Made by a program: the position numbers and the translations under genes. The notes under the pieces are model-generated. The model searched no databases. It was not told where the DNA came from and saw only the letters and a list, made by a program, of their open reading frames with translations. Below are positions 37,676 to 46,660 of a stretch of DNA of 64,000 bases, piece by piece (position 1 is the stretch's first letter; every line of letters begins with the position of its first letter). Origin of the DNA: Kribbella capetownensis (GTDB lineage: Bacteria > Actinomycetota > Actinomycetes > Propionibacteriales > Kribbellaceae); assembly GCF_004331485.1 (NCBI RefSeq), contig NZ_SJKD01000005.1, positions 617,484 through 681,483 on the forward strand. Reading direction: 5' to 3'.

Positions 37676-38247
37676 TCCGGCAGGTGCCTGCGGTAGCCGT
37701 TGGCGCGCGGGCAGATGTGCCCCTCCGGGTCGATCGGCCGGCCGCAGAACGGGCAGCTCGGCCGCCCGGACGCGACCAGCGCGACGGCCCGCCGGGCGAA
37801 CGCCCGGGCCTGTTCCTCGCTGATCCGGACGATGAATACCTCGGCGTCCTCGGAGTCCATCGCGGCCTGGACCGGGTCGGTCTCCTCCAGCTCGGCCTGC
37901 TCGCCGGGGACGACCGAGAACACCTCGATCACCACGCGCTCGGCGTCGGCCTCCCAGGCCAGCGTCATGGTGCCGGCCCGGAACTCCTCCTCGATCGGCT
38001 GCTCGAGCGGGTCGGTGTCGTCCGCCCCGGCCGGCGTGATCGGATCCCGGTCGAACCGCCGGGCGACCTCGTCCAGCATGACGTCCAGCCGCTCCGCGAG
38101 CGCCATCACCTGCTCCTTCTCACAGGCCACCGAGGTCAGCCGGGCACCGGCCCGGGCCTGCAGGAAGAAGGTCCTGGCACCGGGTTCCCCCACGGTGCCG
38201 GCGACGAACCGATCCGGATCGTCGTACGAATGAACAACGCGCGCCAT
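37672..38247 (-). CDS. DUF3090 family protein
   Basis: A 191-residue protein with the DUF3090 start MARVVHSYDDPDRFVAGTVG and a C-terminal CPFCGRPIDPEGHICPRANG, a likely zinc ribbon (CxxC...HxC). Function unknown. It lies 12 bp after the phosphatase gene and overlaps the SCO1664 gene by 4 bp, so all three are one transcript. Confidence 0.88.
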   Translation of the reverse strand: MARVVHSYDDPDRFVAGTVGEPGARTFFLQARAGARLTSVACEKEQVMALAERLDVMLDEVARRFDRDPITPAGADDTDPLEQPIEEEFRAGTMTLAWEADAERVVIEVFSVVPGEQAELEETDPVQAAMDSEDAEVFIVRISEEQARAFARRAVALVASGRPSCPFCGRPIDPEGHICPRANGYRRHLPE

Positions 38248-38259
38248 GTCTAGACCCTA

Positions 38260-38955
38260 TTACCGTCCGCCGACCACCGCGTCCGAGGACTGCTTCTTGG
38301 TCCTGCCTTTGGCCGGCGGTTTGGGGATCAGGGACTCCAGTTCGCTGCCGGAGTCGTTCAGGCGGACCAGGAACGGACGGGTCGTGGTGTAGGTGATGAT
38401 CGTCGTCGACGCGGTGTCGACCACGATCCGCTGGAACGTATCCAGGTGCTGCCCCAGCGCGTCCGCCACGATCGCCTTGATCACGTCGCCGTGCGACACC
38501 GCCACCCACAGGGCGTTGGGTCCGTGGCTCTTCGCCAGCGCCGCGTCATGGGCCCGGACCGCGTCCACCGCACGCTGCTGCATCGCCCGCATCGACTCGC
38601 CACCCGGGAACGTCACCGCGGACGGGTGTTGCTGCACGACCGCCCACAGCGGGTCCTTGGCCAGCGTGGCGATCTTCTTCCCGGTCCAGTCGCCGTACCC
38701 GCACTCGGTCAGCCGCCGATCCGTTGCCGGACGCAACCCTTCGTGGAGTTTCGCGATCGCGGCCGCGGTCTGCTTGCAGCGCTCCAGCGGCGAGGTGACG
38801 ATCGCGGCCAGTGGCAGCCCGGCCAGTCGCTGTGCGACCGCCTCCGCCTGGCGCACGCCGGTCTCGTCCAGCTTCACTCCGGGAGTGCGGCCGGCCAGCG
38901 TGCCGGAGGTGTTCGCGGCACTGCGGCCGTGGCGGACCAGGATCACCGTGGGCAT
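38260..38955 (-). CDS. Histidine phosphatase (MSMEG_4193-like)
   Basis: A 231-residue histidine phosphatase of the phosphoglycerate mutase branch. The phospho-accepting His is in VILVRHGRSAAN at residues 4-15 and the second catalytic His in WVAVSHGDVI near 150. The C-terminal tail is Lys-rich. I chose ATG 38955 directly before VILVRHG; the frame runs on to 39339 inside the divergent CorA gene and is not coding there. First gene of the phosphatase, DUF3090, SCO1664 operon. Substrate unknown. Confidence 0.9.
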   Translation of the reverse strand: MPTVILVRHGRSAANTSGTLAGRTPGVKLDETGVRQAEAVAQRLAGLPLAAIVTSPLERCKQTAAAIAKLHEGLRPATDRRLTECGYGDWTGKKIATLAKDPLWAVVQQHPSAVTFPGGESMRAMQQRAVDAVRAHDAALAKSHGPNALWVAVSHGDVIKAIVADALGQHLDTFQRIVVDTASTTIITYTTTRPFLVRLNDSGSELESLIPKPPAKGRTKKQSSDAVVGGR

Positions 38956-39004
38956 GACCTGCACGTTATCCGGTGTGCGCAAGTCGCGGTGCCATGATGG
39001 GGCT

Positions 39005-39976
39005 GTGATCGTGGACTGCGGGGTGTACGCCGGCGGCGAACGGCAGGACCTGCCCAAGGACCCCGAGACCGTTGCCCAGGCCATCGACGACCACGGCGAG
39101 TGCTTCGGCTGGGTCGGCCTGCACGAACCGTCGGACGCCGAGATGCGTCGCGTCCAGCGGCTCTTCGACCTGCACGAACTCGCCGTCGAGGACGCCCTCA
39201 AGGCGCACCAGCGGCCCAAGGTCGAGCGGTTCGGCGACGCGATCGTCGTCGTACTGCGCACCCTCTGGTACGTCGACGAGGGCGACGCCGTCGAGACCGG
39301 CCAGCTCAGCGTCTTCGTCGGCCCGCGGTACGTCGTCACGGTCCGGCACGGCCAAGGTGGTGAGCTGGCAACGACCCGGCAGAATCTCGAGGAACGCGCC
39401 CAGATGCTCGGTCACGGCCCGGCCGCCGTGCTGTGGGCGATCTGCGACTCGGTCGTCGACGGATACGAGTCGGTCGCCGAGTCGGTCGAGGTCGACGTCG
39501 ACGAGATCGAGTCGTCGGTGTTCTCGGCGGACCGGACCAGCGACGCGGAGCGGATCTACCGGCTCAAACGCGAGGTACTCGAGATGCGCCGTGCGATCCT
39601 GCCGCTGCGCGAACCGATGGAGCAGTTCGCGCACGGCGTCCCCGGGATCAACCCGAAGGCGGCGCCGTTCTTCCGCGACGTCGCCGACCACGTCAGCCGG
39701 GTGGCCGACCAGACCGAATCCATCGACACGCTGCTCAGCTCGGCGCTCGGCGCCCACCTGGCCCGCGTCTCGGTGCAGCAGAACGACGACATGCGCCGGA
39801 TCTCGGCCTGGGTCGCGATCGCCGCCGTACCGACCATGCTGGCCGGCATTTACGGGATGAACTTCGACAACATGCCCGAGCTCACCTGGCACTACGGGTA
39901 CTACGGCATCCTGCTCCTGATGGCCGCCGTCTGCTTCACCATGTACCGCTTCTTCCGCAAGGTCGGCTGGCTCTAG
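39005..39976 (+). CDS. corA: CorA-family Mg2+/Co2+ channel
   Basis: A 323-residue CorA protein. The N-terminal 240 residues form the cytosolic alpha/beta funnel and long helices. Two transmembrane helices lie at the C-terminus; the first ends in YGMNFDNMPE, containing the signature Gly-Met-Asn selectivity filter. A basic end (RFFRKVGWL) follows the second helix. GTG 39005 is the likely start. Divergent from the phosphatase gene (49 bp); stop overlaps the converging uppP stop by 4 bp. Confidence 0.93.
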   Translation: MIVDCGVYAGGERQDLPKDPETVAQAIDDHGECFGWVGLHEPSDAEMRRVQRLFDLHELAVEDALKAHQRPKVERFGDAIVVVLRTLWYVDEGDAVETGQLSVFVGPRYVVTVRHGQGGELATTRQNLEERAQMLGHGPAAVLWAICDSVVDGYESVAESVEVDVDEIESSVFSADRTSDAERIYRLKREVLEMRRAILPLREPMEQFAHGVPGINPKAAPFFRDVADHVSRVADQTESIDTLLSSALGAHLARVSVQQNDDMRRISAWVAIAAVPTMLAGIYGMNFDNMPELTWHYGYYGILLLMAAVCFTMYRFFRKVGWL

Positions 39977-40800
39977 GTTGCTGTGATCGTGCTCGTCGCG
40001 AGCAGGATCACCAGCACGATGCCCAGCAGCACCCGGTAGAACGCGAAGACCTCGATCGTGTGCTTGGCCACGAACCGCAGCAGCCATGCCACCGATGCAT
40101 AGGCGACGACGAAACTCACGATGGTCCCGACGATCAGCGGCACCGCACCGACGTCGCCGTTCAGGGCGTCCTTGAGCTCGTAGACGCCGGCGCCGACCAG
40201 GGCCGGAATGCCGAGCAGGAACGAGATCCGGGTGGCGGCGACACGGTCGAGACCGCGGAACAGTCCGGCCGAGATCGTCGCACCTGAGCGGGAGATGCCC
40301 GGGATCAGGGCGAGGCACTGGACCAGGCCCATCACGATCGCGTCGACCAGCGTGATCCGGGTCAGCGGCCGGGACTTGCTGCCCACCCGCTCGGCGGCCA
40401 CCATCACGACCGACCAGCCGATCAGGGCCGCGGCCACCCACCACAGACTGCGGAGCGGACCCGAGATGATGTCGCGGGCAAGGAATCCGACGATGACGAT
40501 CGGCGTCGAGCCGACGATCACGTACCAGCCCATCCGGTGATCGAACTCGCCGCGGTGCTCGGGCTTGACCAGACCGCGCACCCAGGCGATCGCGATCCGC
40601 TGGATGTCCTTCCAGAAAAACAGCACGACCGCCGCGATGGCACCGATCTGGATCACGGCGGTGAAGCCGGTGATCGACGGGTCGTCGATCTGCAGGCCGA
40701 GCATCTTGGCCACGATGGTCAGGTGCCCGGTGCTGGAGACCGGCAGGAATTCGGTCAGGCCCTCGACGATGCCGAGGATGATGGAGTCCCAGATCGTCAT
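39973..40800 (-). CDS. uppP: Undecaprenyl-diphosphate phosphatase
   Basis: A 275-residue integral membrane phosphatase recycling undecaprenyl pyrophosphate, the lipid carrier for peptidoglycan. Both catalytic motifs are present: EGLTEFLPVSSTGH at residues 13-26 and PGISRSGATIS near 167. About eight membrane helices. Overexpression of this family (BacA) gives bacitracin resistance. Its ATG overlaps the stop of the upstream luciferase-like oxidoreductase gene by one base, so they are coupled. Confidence 0.95.
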   Translation of the reverse strand: MTIWDSIILGIVEGLTEFLPVSSTGHLTIVAKMLGLQIDDPSITGFTAVIQIGAIAAVVLFFWKDIQRIAIAWVRGLVKPEHRGEFDHRMGWYVIVGSTPIVIVGFLARDIISGPLRSLWWVAAALIGWSVVMVAAERVGSKSRPLTRITLVDAIVMGLVQCLALIPGISRSGATISAGLFRGLDRVAATRISFLLGIPALVGAGVYELKDALNGDVGAVPLIVGTIVSFVVAYASVAWLLRFVAKHTIEVFAFYRVLLGIVLVILLATSTITAT

Positions 40801-41852
40801 CAGTGGCCTACTCCGGCGAGTTCGAGCGCCTCGGCGACCAAGCGCAGGTCGGCGATCCGCTGATCCACGGTGGACGCGAACGGCGTGATCGCGACGGTGG
40901 TCGCGCCGGCCTCGGCGTACGCGGTCAGCTTGTCGGCCATCCGCTCCTTGCTGCCGAGCAGCGAGATCGAGTCGATGAACCCGTGCGGTACGGCGGCCAT
41001 CGCCTCGCGGTGCTTCCGGTCCAGGTACAGGTCCTGGATCTCCTTGGCCTCCTCGGCGTACCCCATCCGCACAGCCAGTGCGTTGTAGAAGTTCTTCTCC
41101 CGGCTGCCCATGCCGCCGATGTAGAGGGCGGCGTACCCACGGATCGGGTCGGCCGCGGCGTGCAGGTCGTCACCGGTCATCACCGGCACGGACGCGACGA
41201 CGTCGAAGTCGTCGAGTCCTTGCTGACGGATCTCGCGACCCGTCTTGATGTGCTTCAACTGCTCTCCCAGATAGGCGGGGTCGTTGAGGATACCGAGCCA
41301 GCCGTCGGCGATCTCACCGGCCAGCTCGAGGTTCTTCGGGCCGACGGCGGCCAGGTAGATGGGTACATGGTCGCGGATCGGGTGGACGGTCAGCTTCAGC
41401 GCCTTGCCGGGTCCGTCGGGCAGCGGCAGCGTGAAGTACTTGCCCTCGAAGGCCACGGTCTCGCGACGGAGGGCGGAGTTCACGATGGCAACGTACTCAC
41501 GGGTCCTGAGCAGCGGCTGAGAGAACCGGACGCCGTGCCAGCCCTCGGACACCTGCGGGCCGGACACGCCGAGGCCGAGCCTGAACCGGCCGTTCGAGAG
41601 CCGGTCCAGGGTGGCCGCCGTCATCGCGGTCATCGCCGGCGTCCGGGCCGGGATCTGGAAGACCGCCGCGCCGACATCGATGGTGGAGGTCTGGGCCGCG
41701 ATCCAGGTCAGCAGCGTGGCGGCGTCGGAGCCGTACGCCTCCGCGGCCCAGGTGACCGCGAAGCCGAGTCGCTCGGCCTCCTGCACCAGCCTCAGATGAT
41801 CCAGATGATCGGTGCCGCCGAAGACGAAGCCGATGTTGAGTCCGAGTCGCAT
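40800..41852 (-). CDS. Luciferase-like (LLM) F420-dependent oxidoreductase
   Basis: A 350-residue TIM-barrel protein with the F420-dependent LLM start MRLGLNIGFVFGG and blocks TWAAEAYGSDAATLLTWIAA and GRFRLGLGVSGPQVSEGWHG. F420 use is inferred from the family and the actinobacterial host. I chose ATG 41852; the frame stays open to 42956 but that part is antisense to the aldo/keto reductase. Coupled to uppP by TGATG. Substrate unknown. Confidence 0.9.
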   Translation of the reverse strand: MRLGLNIGFVFGGTDHLDHLRLVQEAERLGFAVTWAAEAYGSDAATLLTWIAAQTSTIDVGAAVFQIPARTPAMTAMTAATLDRLSNGRFRLGLGVSGPQVSEGWHGVRFSQPLLRTREYVAIVNSALRRETVAFEGKYFTLPLPDGPGKALKLTVHPIRDHVPIYLAAVGPKNLELAGEIADGWLGILNDPAYLGEQLKHIKTGREIRQQGLDDFDVVASVPVMTGDDLHAAADPIRGYAALYIGGMGSREKNFYNALAVRMGYAEEAKEIQDLYLDRKHREAMAAVPHGFIDSISLLGSKERMADKLTAYAEAGATTVAITPFASTVDQRIADLRLVAEALELAGVGH

Positions 41853-41903
41853 GACAGGCGAGCCTAACGAGCCGTTGTCGGTGCTCCGCAATAGGCTCGG
41901 CAC

Positions 41904-42845
41904 ATGCAGCAGCGCTATCTCGGTCACAGTGGCCTGGCGGTGAGCCGGCTCGGCCTGGGCACCATGTCCTGGGGCCGCGACACCGATGAGCACGAGGCGC
42001 GCGAGCAGCTGGCCGCGTTCGTGGCCGCAGGTGGCACGCTGATCGACACCGCCGCGGCGTACGGCGACGGCGACAGCGAGCGACTGATCGGATCGCTGCT
42101 GGGCGACGTGGTGGAGCGGGACGACCTGGTGATCGCGACCAAGGCCGGATTCAGCGTCCGCCGGGGTGAGCGGATCACCGACACGTCCCGGGGCGCCCTG
42201 CTGCGCGACCTGGAGGGCTCGCTGCGGCGGCTGAACGTCGACCACATCGATCTCTGGCAGCTGCACACCTGGTCGGACGACGTACCGCTCGAGGAGACGC
42301 TGTCGGCGCTCGACCACGCGGTGAACTCGGGCAAGGTGCGGTATGTCGGAGTCTCGAACTACGCCGGTTGGAAGTCGGCGCGGGCGGTGACCTGGCAGCA
42401 GGCGTGGCCCGGTCGCGCGGTCCCGGTGTCCAACCAGGTGGAGTACTCGTTGCTGGCCCGGGACGCCGAGGCGGACGCGATCCGGGCGGCCGGCGGGCTG
42501 GGGATCGGCGTACTCGCGTGGTCCCCGCTTGGGCGCGGTGTGTTGACTGGGAAGTACCGCACGGGCATCCCGGCGGACTCCCGGGCGGCGTCTCAGCATC
42601 TGTCCAGATTCGTCGACCCCTACCTCGACGGCCGCGGTTCGGGCATCGTGGAAGCGGTCGCGCGAGCCGCCGACGGGCTCGGCTGGACCCCACTCGAGGT
42701 GGCGCTCACCTGGGTGCGGGACCGGCCGGGGGTGTCGGCGGCGATTGTCGGGGCCCGGACCACGATGCAACTGAAGTCCGTGCTCGGTGTGGAGGAACTC
42801 ACTCTTCCGCCGGCCATCGTGGCGGCGCTGGAGGATGTGTCGTGA
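41904..42845 (+). CDS. Aldo/keto reductase
   Basis: A 313-residue NADPH-dependent reductase. The catalytic tetrad is visible: Asp and Tyr in IDTAAAYGDGDSE (residues 46-58), Lys in VIATKAGF, and His in LWQLHTW. The C-terminal cofactor block is SAAIVGARTTMQL. Divergent from the LLM oxidoreductase (51 bp). Substrate unknown. Confidence 0.93.
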   Translation: MQQRYLGHSGLAVSRLGLGTMSWGRDTDEHEAREQLAAFVAAGGTLIDTAAAYGDGDSERLIGSLLGDVVERDDLVIATKAGFSVRRGERITDTSRGALLRDLEGSLRRLNVDHIDLWQLHTWSDDVPLEETLSALDHAVNSGKVRYVGVSNYAGWKSARAVTWQQAWPGRAVPVSNQVEYSLLARDAEADAIRAAGGLGIGVLAWSPLGRGVLTGKYRTGIPADSRAASQHLSRFVDPYLDGRGSGIVEAVARAADGLGWTPLEVALTWVRDRPGVSAAIVGARTTMQLKSVLGVEELTLPPAIVAALEDVS

Positions 42846-42875
42846 GGTAGATGTCGTTGGCAGGTGGAGGTGCGG

Positions 42876-43061
42876 ATGGCCGAATACGAACTGCAGCAGT
42901 TCGAGTTGTCCAGGACGGAGTCGCGCGGCGCGGTGCGCCGATTGCTGACCGAGCACGCCGAGTACGGCGGCTGGGAGCTGGCCCGACTTCGTCGCTATCC
43001 GGACGGTACCCGCCGGGTCTGGCTCCGCCGCCGCATCATCCGTGTGATGCGGACCCTCTGA
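42876..43061 (+). CDS. DUF5703 small protein
   Basis: A 61-residue protein, MAEYELQQFELSRTESRG then HAEYGGWELARLRRYPDG, matching the actinobacterial DUF5703 family (strongly basic C-terminus RRRIIR). ATG 42876 was chosen as it gives the usual family start; GTG 42864 is possible. Its last 26 bp overlap the 3' end of the converging LuxR-type gene. Function unknown. Confidence 0.8.
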   Translation: MAEYELQQFELSRTESRGAVRRLLTEHAEYGGWELARLRRYPDGTRRVWLRRRIIRVMRTL

Positions 43062-44058
43062 GCAACGCGGTCACCAGCTCGCGGCGACTGCCGACACCGA
43101 CCTTGTCGTACGCCGCCCGGACGTGTTCCTGCACGGTGTGCGGTGAGAGGTACAACCGCTCGACGATCTGCCGCGTGGAGTACCCCCGCAACAAGAGCTC
43201 CGTCACCCGCTGCTGAGCGGGCGTCAACCCGTGCAGATCGAAGAGCAACGACCCCAGCTGCGCCGGGGCCACCGGCTCGATGACGACGACCATCTGCCCG
43301 TCATCGCCGAGTTTCGACGCATGCAGTGCGAGCCATCGACCGGCTCGGGTCCTGACTTTCAGCTGAGGCGCCGGCCCCTGTGTCAGCCTGGTCGCGACCG
43401 TTCTGACAGCGACTGGTAGCTCCGTCCGCCGATCCGGCTGCAGTTCTGCGACCCAGTGCTCGCCCTCCGCGTTCGCCGACAACTGGTGAAGAGCGGCGTC
43501 GAGCACGATCACCCCCGGACCGACCTCGCCGTCGTCGCCGGCCCGGCTGAGCAGACCACGGCGCAGTCCCTCGGCCACGTGTGGTCCAAGGCGCCGTACC
43601 AACTGCAGCTCCTGCTCCGAGAACCCGGTCGCGGCGTCCTCCCGGTGCAGGCAGATGACACCCCAGCAGCGGCCGTTCGACATCAGCGCGGCCCGGAGTT
43701 CGTCACCGAAGCCGATGGGGCGCATTACTTCGACGTACCGGGTGCTGCTCTGCCAGTCGCCCTTGGTCGCGTGGGTGAGCGAGCTGACCGGATCACGTGC
43801 GGCGGCGAGCGTGACGAACTTGTTGACGTCCGGCTGCCCGAACTCGTTCGCGAGGAACTGCTCGGTCACCTCGCCGAGCGGCGCGTCCGCGCTCGCCGAG
43901 GTGAACAGCAGGGTGGCCGGGTCGACGGTCGCGAAGAACGCGGCGTCGATGGTCATCAGCGACCGCAGCCGGGTCAGCAGCTCGGACCGCAACTCATCGG
44001 CGTCCAGCCCCGCGTAACAGCGCTGGATCAGCACCTCCAGGCGATCCCCCGCCCCCAT
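43036..44058 (-). CDS. LuxR-family regulator with GAF-like sensor domain
   Basis: A 340-residue regulator. Residues about 20-170 look like a GAF-type sensor (FFATVDPATLLFTSASA, ALMSNGRCWGVICLHRED). The C-terminal 60 residues are a LuxR HTH (LTPAQQRVTELLLRGYSTRQ, LSPHTVQEHVRAAYDKVGV). No N-terminal phospho-acceptor domain, so a ligand probably acts through the GAF part. It is 10 bp downstream of the SnoaL-like gene, on the same strand. Confidence 0.85.
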   Translation of the reverse strand: MGAGDRLEVLIQRCYAGLDADELRSELLTRLRSLMTIDAAFFATVDPATLLFTSASADAPLGEVTEQFLANEFGQPDVNKFVTLAAARDPVSSLTHATKGDWQSSTRYVEVMRPIGFGDELRAALMSNGRCWGVICLHREDAATGFSEQELQLVRRLGPHVAEGLRRGLLSRAGDDGEVGPGVIVLDAALHQLSANAEGEHWVAELQPDRRTELPVAVRTVATRLTQGPAPQLKVRTRAGRWLALHASKLGDDGQMVVVIEPVAPAQLGSLLFDLHGLTPAQQRVTELLLRGYSTRQIVERLYLSPHTVQEHVRAAYDKVGVGSRRELVTALLRGSASHG

Positions 44059-44068
44059 GATCGTGATG

Positions 44069-44488
44069 CTACGCCGGTGCGACGCCGAGTTGCTGCAGGA
44101 AGCCGAGCTCGTCCAGCCGGCCCCAGCGCTCGACGATCCGGCCGTCGCGCAGCCGGAAGATGTTGATCCCGGGCAGGCTGACCGTCTTGCCGGTCGGGCC
44201 GGCGCCCATCACCTCGCCCTCGTGCGTCCCGGCGGCCGTGAAGCGTTCGACCACGATGTCGCCCTCGGCAACGAGTGCGTGCAACTCGCTGTGCCAGTCC
44301 GGGAACGCGGCGCGCATCTGGTCGCCGGCCGCCCGCATCCCCTCGCGATCCGGCGTGACCCCGAACGGCGGGTCGTGATTGATGAAGTCCTCGGCGAGGT
44401 ACGCCTCGACCGCGCCCGAGTCCCCCTTGGTGAACAGACCGTCGATGAAATCCCTGACGACGGCTTTGTTGCTCTCTGTCGTACTCAT
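44069..44488 (-). CDS. SnoaL-like ester cyclase family protein
   Basis: A 139-residue protein of the NTF2/SnoaL fold with FINHDPPFG near residues 34-42, FPDWHSELHALVAEGD near 62-77 and NIFRLRDGRIVERWGRLDEL at 106-125. Members act as small-ring cyclases, hydrolases or binding proteins; no specific reaction can be given. Followed by the LuxR-type regulator. Its upstream region is shared with the divergent marR operon. Confidence 0.85.
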   Translation of the reverse strand: MSTTESNKAVVRDFIDGLFTKGDSGAVEAYLAEDFINHDPPFGVTPDREGMRAAGDQMRAAFPDWHSELHALVAEGDIVVERFTAAGTHEGEVMGAGPTGKTVSLPGINIFRLRDGRIVERWGRLDELGFLQQLGVAPA

Positions 44489-44524
44489 GCCTCGATGCTG
44501 CGGCAGCTCGCCGGGGCCGGCATA

Positions 44525-44540
44525 CCCCGACTAGTTGGGG
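44525..44540. promoter_or_regulatory. Near-perfect 16-bp palindrome upstream of the SnoaL-like gene
   Basis: CCCCGACT and AGTTGGGG are reverse complements at 7 of 8 positions with no spacer. It lies 37 bp before the SnoaL-like gene start, in the region shared with marR. Possible operator; the binding factor is unknown. Confidence 0.4.
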
Positions 44541-44554
44541 TTCGTGTCGCGGAA

Positions 44555-44575
44555 ATATCTCTGCGACAGAGGTAT
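44555..44575. promoter_or_regulatory. Candidate MarR operator
   Basis: ATATCTCTG and CAGAGGTAT are 9-bp arms (8 of 9 matching) around CGA, directly upstream of the marR GTG (9 bp away). Length and symmetry fit MarR-type sites, suggesting autorepression of the marR-ABC operon. Confidence 0.6.
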
Positions 44576-44584
44576 CGTGAAGGC

Positions 44585-45055
44585 GTGAACACCACCGACG
44601 CCCTCGCCGAGGAGTTGCTGGCCGCGATCGGGCTGGTCCGCAGGCACCTGCGCCGATCGGCCGGGAGGCCCTCGCCGCTGTCGGCACTGACCAGCTCACA
44701 GGCCGAGCTGGTGCGGACAGTGCGCCGCAACCCGGGCATCTCGGTCGCCGAGGCCGCCGCCGAGCTGGGGCTGGTCGCGAACACGGTGTCGACCCTGGTC
44801 GGACAGCTCACTGAGCGCGGGCTGCTGCGGCGGGCGCCGGACGAGTCCGACCGGCGCGTCGCCCGGCTGACGTTGACCGAGCCTGCCCGCGAGCAGGTCG
44901 AGGCCTGGCGCGACCGTCGTACTGCGCTCGTCACCCAGGCGCTCGACGGCCTCGGGCGGGACGAACGTGAGGCATTGCACGCAGCGCTGCCGGTTCTCGG
45001 CGTACTGGCTGAGCGGCTGCACCCCGAGATCGAGCCGAGCAAGGAGCGCGTATGA
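44585..45055 (+). CDS. MarR-family transcriptional regulator
   Basis: A 156-residue winged-helix protein: ALTSSQAELVRTVRRNPGIS, LVANTVSTLVGQLTERGLL (recognition helix) and the wing DESDRRVARLTLTE. GTG 44585 starts it; the open frame upstream runs through the promoter and is not coding. Its stop overlaps the ABC ATPase start (ATGA). It probably represses this exporter operon through the palindrome at 44555-44575 until a drug-like ligand binds. Confidence 0.9.
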   Translation: MNTTDALAEELLAAIGLVRRHLRRSAGRPSPLSALTSSQAELVRTVRRNPGISVAEAAAELGLVANTVSTLVGQLTERGLLRRAPDESDRRVARLTLTEPAREQVEAWRDRRTALVTQALDGLGRDEREALHAALPVLGVLAERLHPEIEPSKERV

Positions 45056-45879
45056 GTGCGGAAGAGGCGATCGAGCCGGTGCCGGCCGTGCGGATCGACG
45101 GGTTGAGCCACCGGTTCGGCGACCATCTGGCCGTCGACGGCCTGGATCTGAGCGTCTCGCCCGGCGAGTGCTTCGGCCTGCTCGGTCCGAACGGCGCGGG
45201 TAAGACGACCACGCTCCGGGTGCTCAACACTCTGTACCCGCCACAGTCCGGCACGGTCCGGGTCTTCGGGCTGAACGTGCGTTCCGAGGCGATGGCCGTA
45301 CGACGGATGCTCGGCTACGTCCCGCAGCAGCTGTCGATCGAGGGCGCGTTGACCGGCCGGGAGAATGTGGCCTGGTTCGCCCGCCTGTTCGACGTACCGC
45401 GTCGCGAGCGAGCGGGTCGGGTCGCCGAAGTGCTGGAGATCGTCGACCTGACCGATGCCGCCGACCGGCTGGCGTCGACGTACTCCGGCGGGATGGTGCG
45501 CCGCCTGGAGCTCGCGCAGGCGCTGGTCAACCGGCCGGCGCTGCTCGTGCTGGACGAGCCGACGGTCGGGCTCGACCCGGTTGCGCGGGATTCCGTTTGG
45601 GCCCGCGTTCAGGACATGCAGGAGAAGTACGGGATGACCGTGCTGCTGACCACGCACTACATGGAGGAGGCCGACCTGCTGTGCGACCGGGTCGCCTTGA
45701 TGCACCTCGGCCGGCTGCGCGCGGTCGGGTCTCCGGACGATCTCAAGGCCGAGCTCGGTCCTGAGGCCAGCCTGGAGGACGTCTTCCGCCACCACACCGG
45801 CGAGAGCCTCGCCGCAGCAGAGAAGGGAGGCCTGCGCGATGTCCGTGGCACCCGCCGCACCGCCCAACGCATGGGCTGA
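45052..45879 (+). CDS. ABC exporter ATPase (DrrA-like)
   Basis: A 275-residue nucleotide-binding protein: Walker A GPNGAGKTTTLR, signature YSGGMVRRLELAQAL, Walker B LLVLDEPTVGLD and H-loop TTHYMEEADLLCD. The type is that of multidrug/antibiotic exporters such as DrrAB. Coupled to marR by ATGA and overlapping the permease gene by 41 bp. Confidence 0.92.
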   Translation: MSAEEAIEPVPAVRIDGLSHRFGDHLAVDGLDLSVSPGECFGLLGPNGAGKTTTLRVLNTLYPPQSGTVRVFGLNVRSEAMAVRRMLGYVPQQLSIEGALTGRENVAWFARLFDVPRRERAGRVAEVLEIVDLTDAADRLASTYSGGMVRRLELAQALVNRPALLVLDEPTVGLDPVARDSVWARVQDMQEKYGMTVLLTTHYMEEADLLCDRVALMHLGRLRAVGSPDDLKAELGPEASLEDVFRHHTGESLAAAEKGGLRDVRGTRRTAQRMG

Positions 45880-46657
45880 GACCCGGCTCCGGGCCACGAC
45901 CCGGTTGTTCTCCCGGATCGCCACGTTCTGCCTGGTCGAGTTGCAGAAGCTGAAGCACGACCGGACCGAGCTCATCACCCGCGCGATTCAGCCGATCCTG
46001 TGGCTGGTCATCTTCGGCCAGACCTTCAGCCGGATCCGCGCGATCCCGACCGGGGACGTGCCGTACCTGGACTACCTCGCGCCGGGCATCATTGCGCAGT
46101 CCGCACTGTTCGTCGCGATCTTCTACGGCATCCAGATCATCTGGGAACGCGACGCGGGCATCCTCACCAAACTCCTGGTCACGCCCAGCCCGCGGTCCGC
46201 ACTGGTGGCCGGGAAGGCGTTCGCGGCCGGCGTACGGACCATCGCGCAGGCGATCGTCGTCATCATCGTCGCCGCGCTGCTCGGCGTCAGCATGACCTGG
46301 AATCCGCTGAAGCTGCTGGCTGTCCTCGTCGTGGTCGTCCTCGGTGCGGCGTTCTTCTCGTGCCTGTCGATGACCATCGCGGGTCTGGTACTGCGGCGCG
46401 ATCGACTGATGGGGATCGGGCAGGCGATCACGATGCCGCTGTTCTTCGCGTCGAACGCGCTGTATCCGGTCAGCCTGATGCCCGAGTGGCTGCGGGTGTT
46501 GAGCCATGCGAACCCGCTGACGTACGAGGTCGGCGCGTTGCGCGGGTTGCTGATCGGGCAGCCCACGAACTACTGGCTGGACTTCGGCGTACTCATCGTG
46601 GCTGCGGTGGCCGGGATCTGCGCGGCGTCGTCGCTGCTCCATCGGCTGGCCCGCTGA
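45839..46657 (+). CDS. ABC-2 type exporter permease
   Basis: A 272-residue membrane protein with six helices and the ABC-2 signature region (ASNALYPVSLMPEWLRVLSH ANPLTYEVGALR, written as two parts). The start overlaps the ATPase gene by 41 bp, implying tight coupling. With the ATPase it forms a dimeric exporter; substrate unknown. Confidence 0.9.
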   Translation: MSVAPAAPPNAWAETRLRATTRLFSRIATFCLVELQKLKHDRTELITRAIQPILWLVIFGQTFSRIRAIPTGDVPYLDYLAPGIIAQSALFVAIFYGIQIIWERDAGILTKLLVTPSPRSALVAGKAFAAGVRTIAQAIVVIIVAALLGVSMTWNPLKLLAVLVVVVLGAAFFSCLSMTIAGLVLRRDRLMGIGQAITMPLFFASNALYPVSLMPEWLRVLSHANPLTYEVGALRGLLIGQPTNYWLDFGVLIVAAVAGICAASSLLHRLAR

Positions 46658-46660
46658 TCA

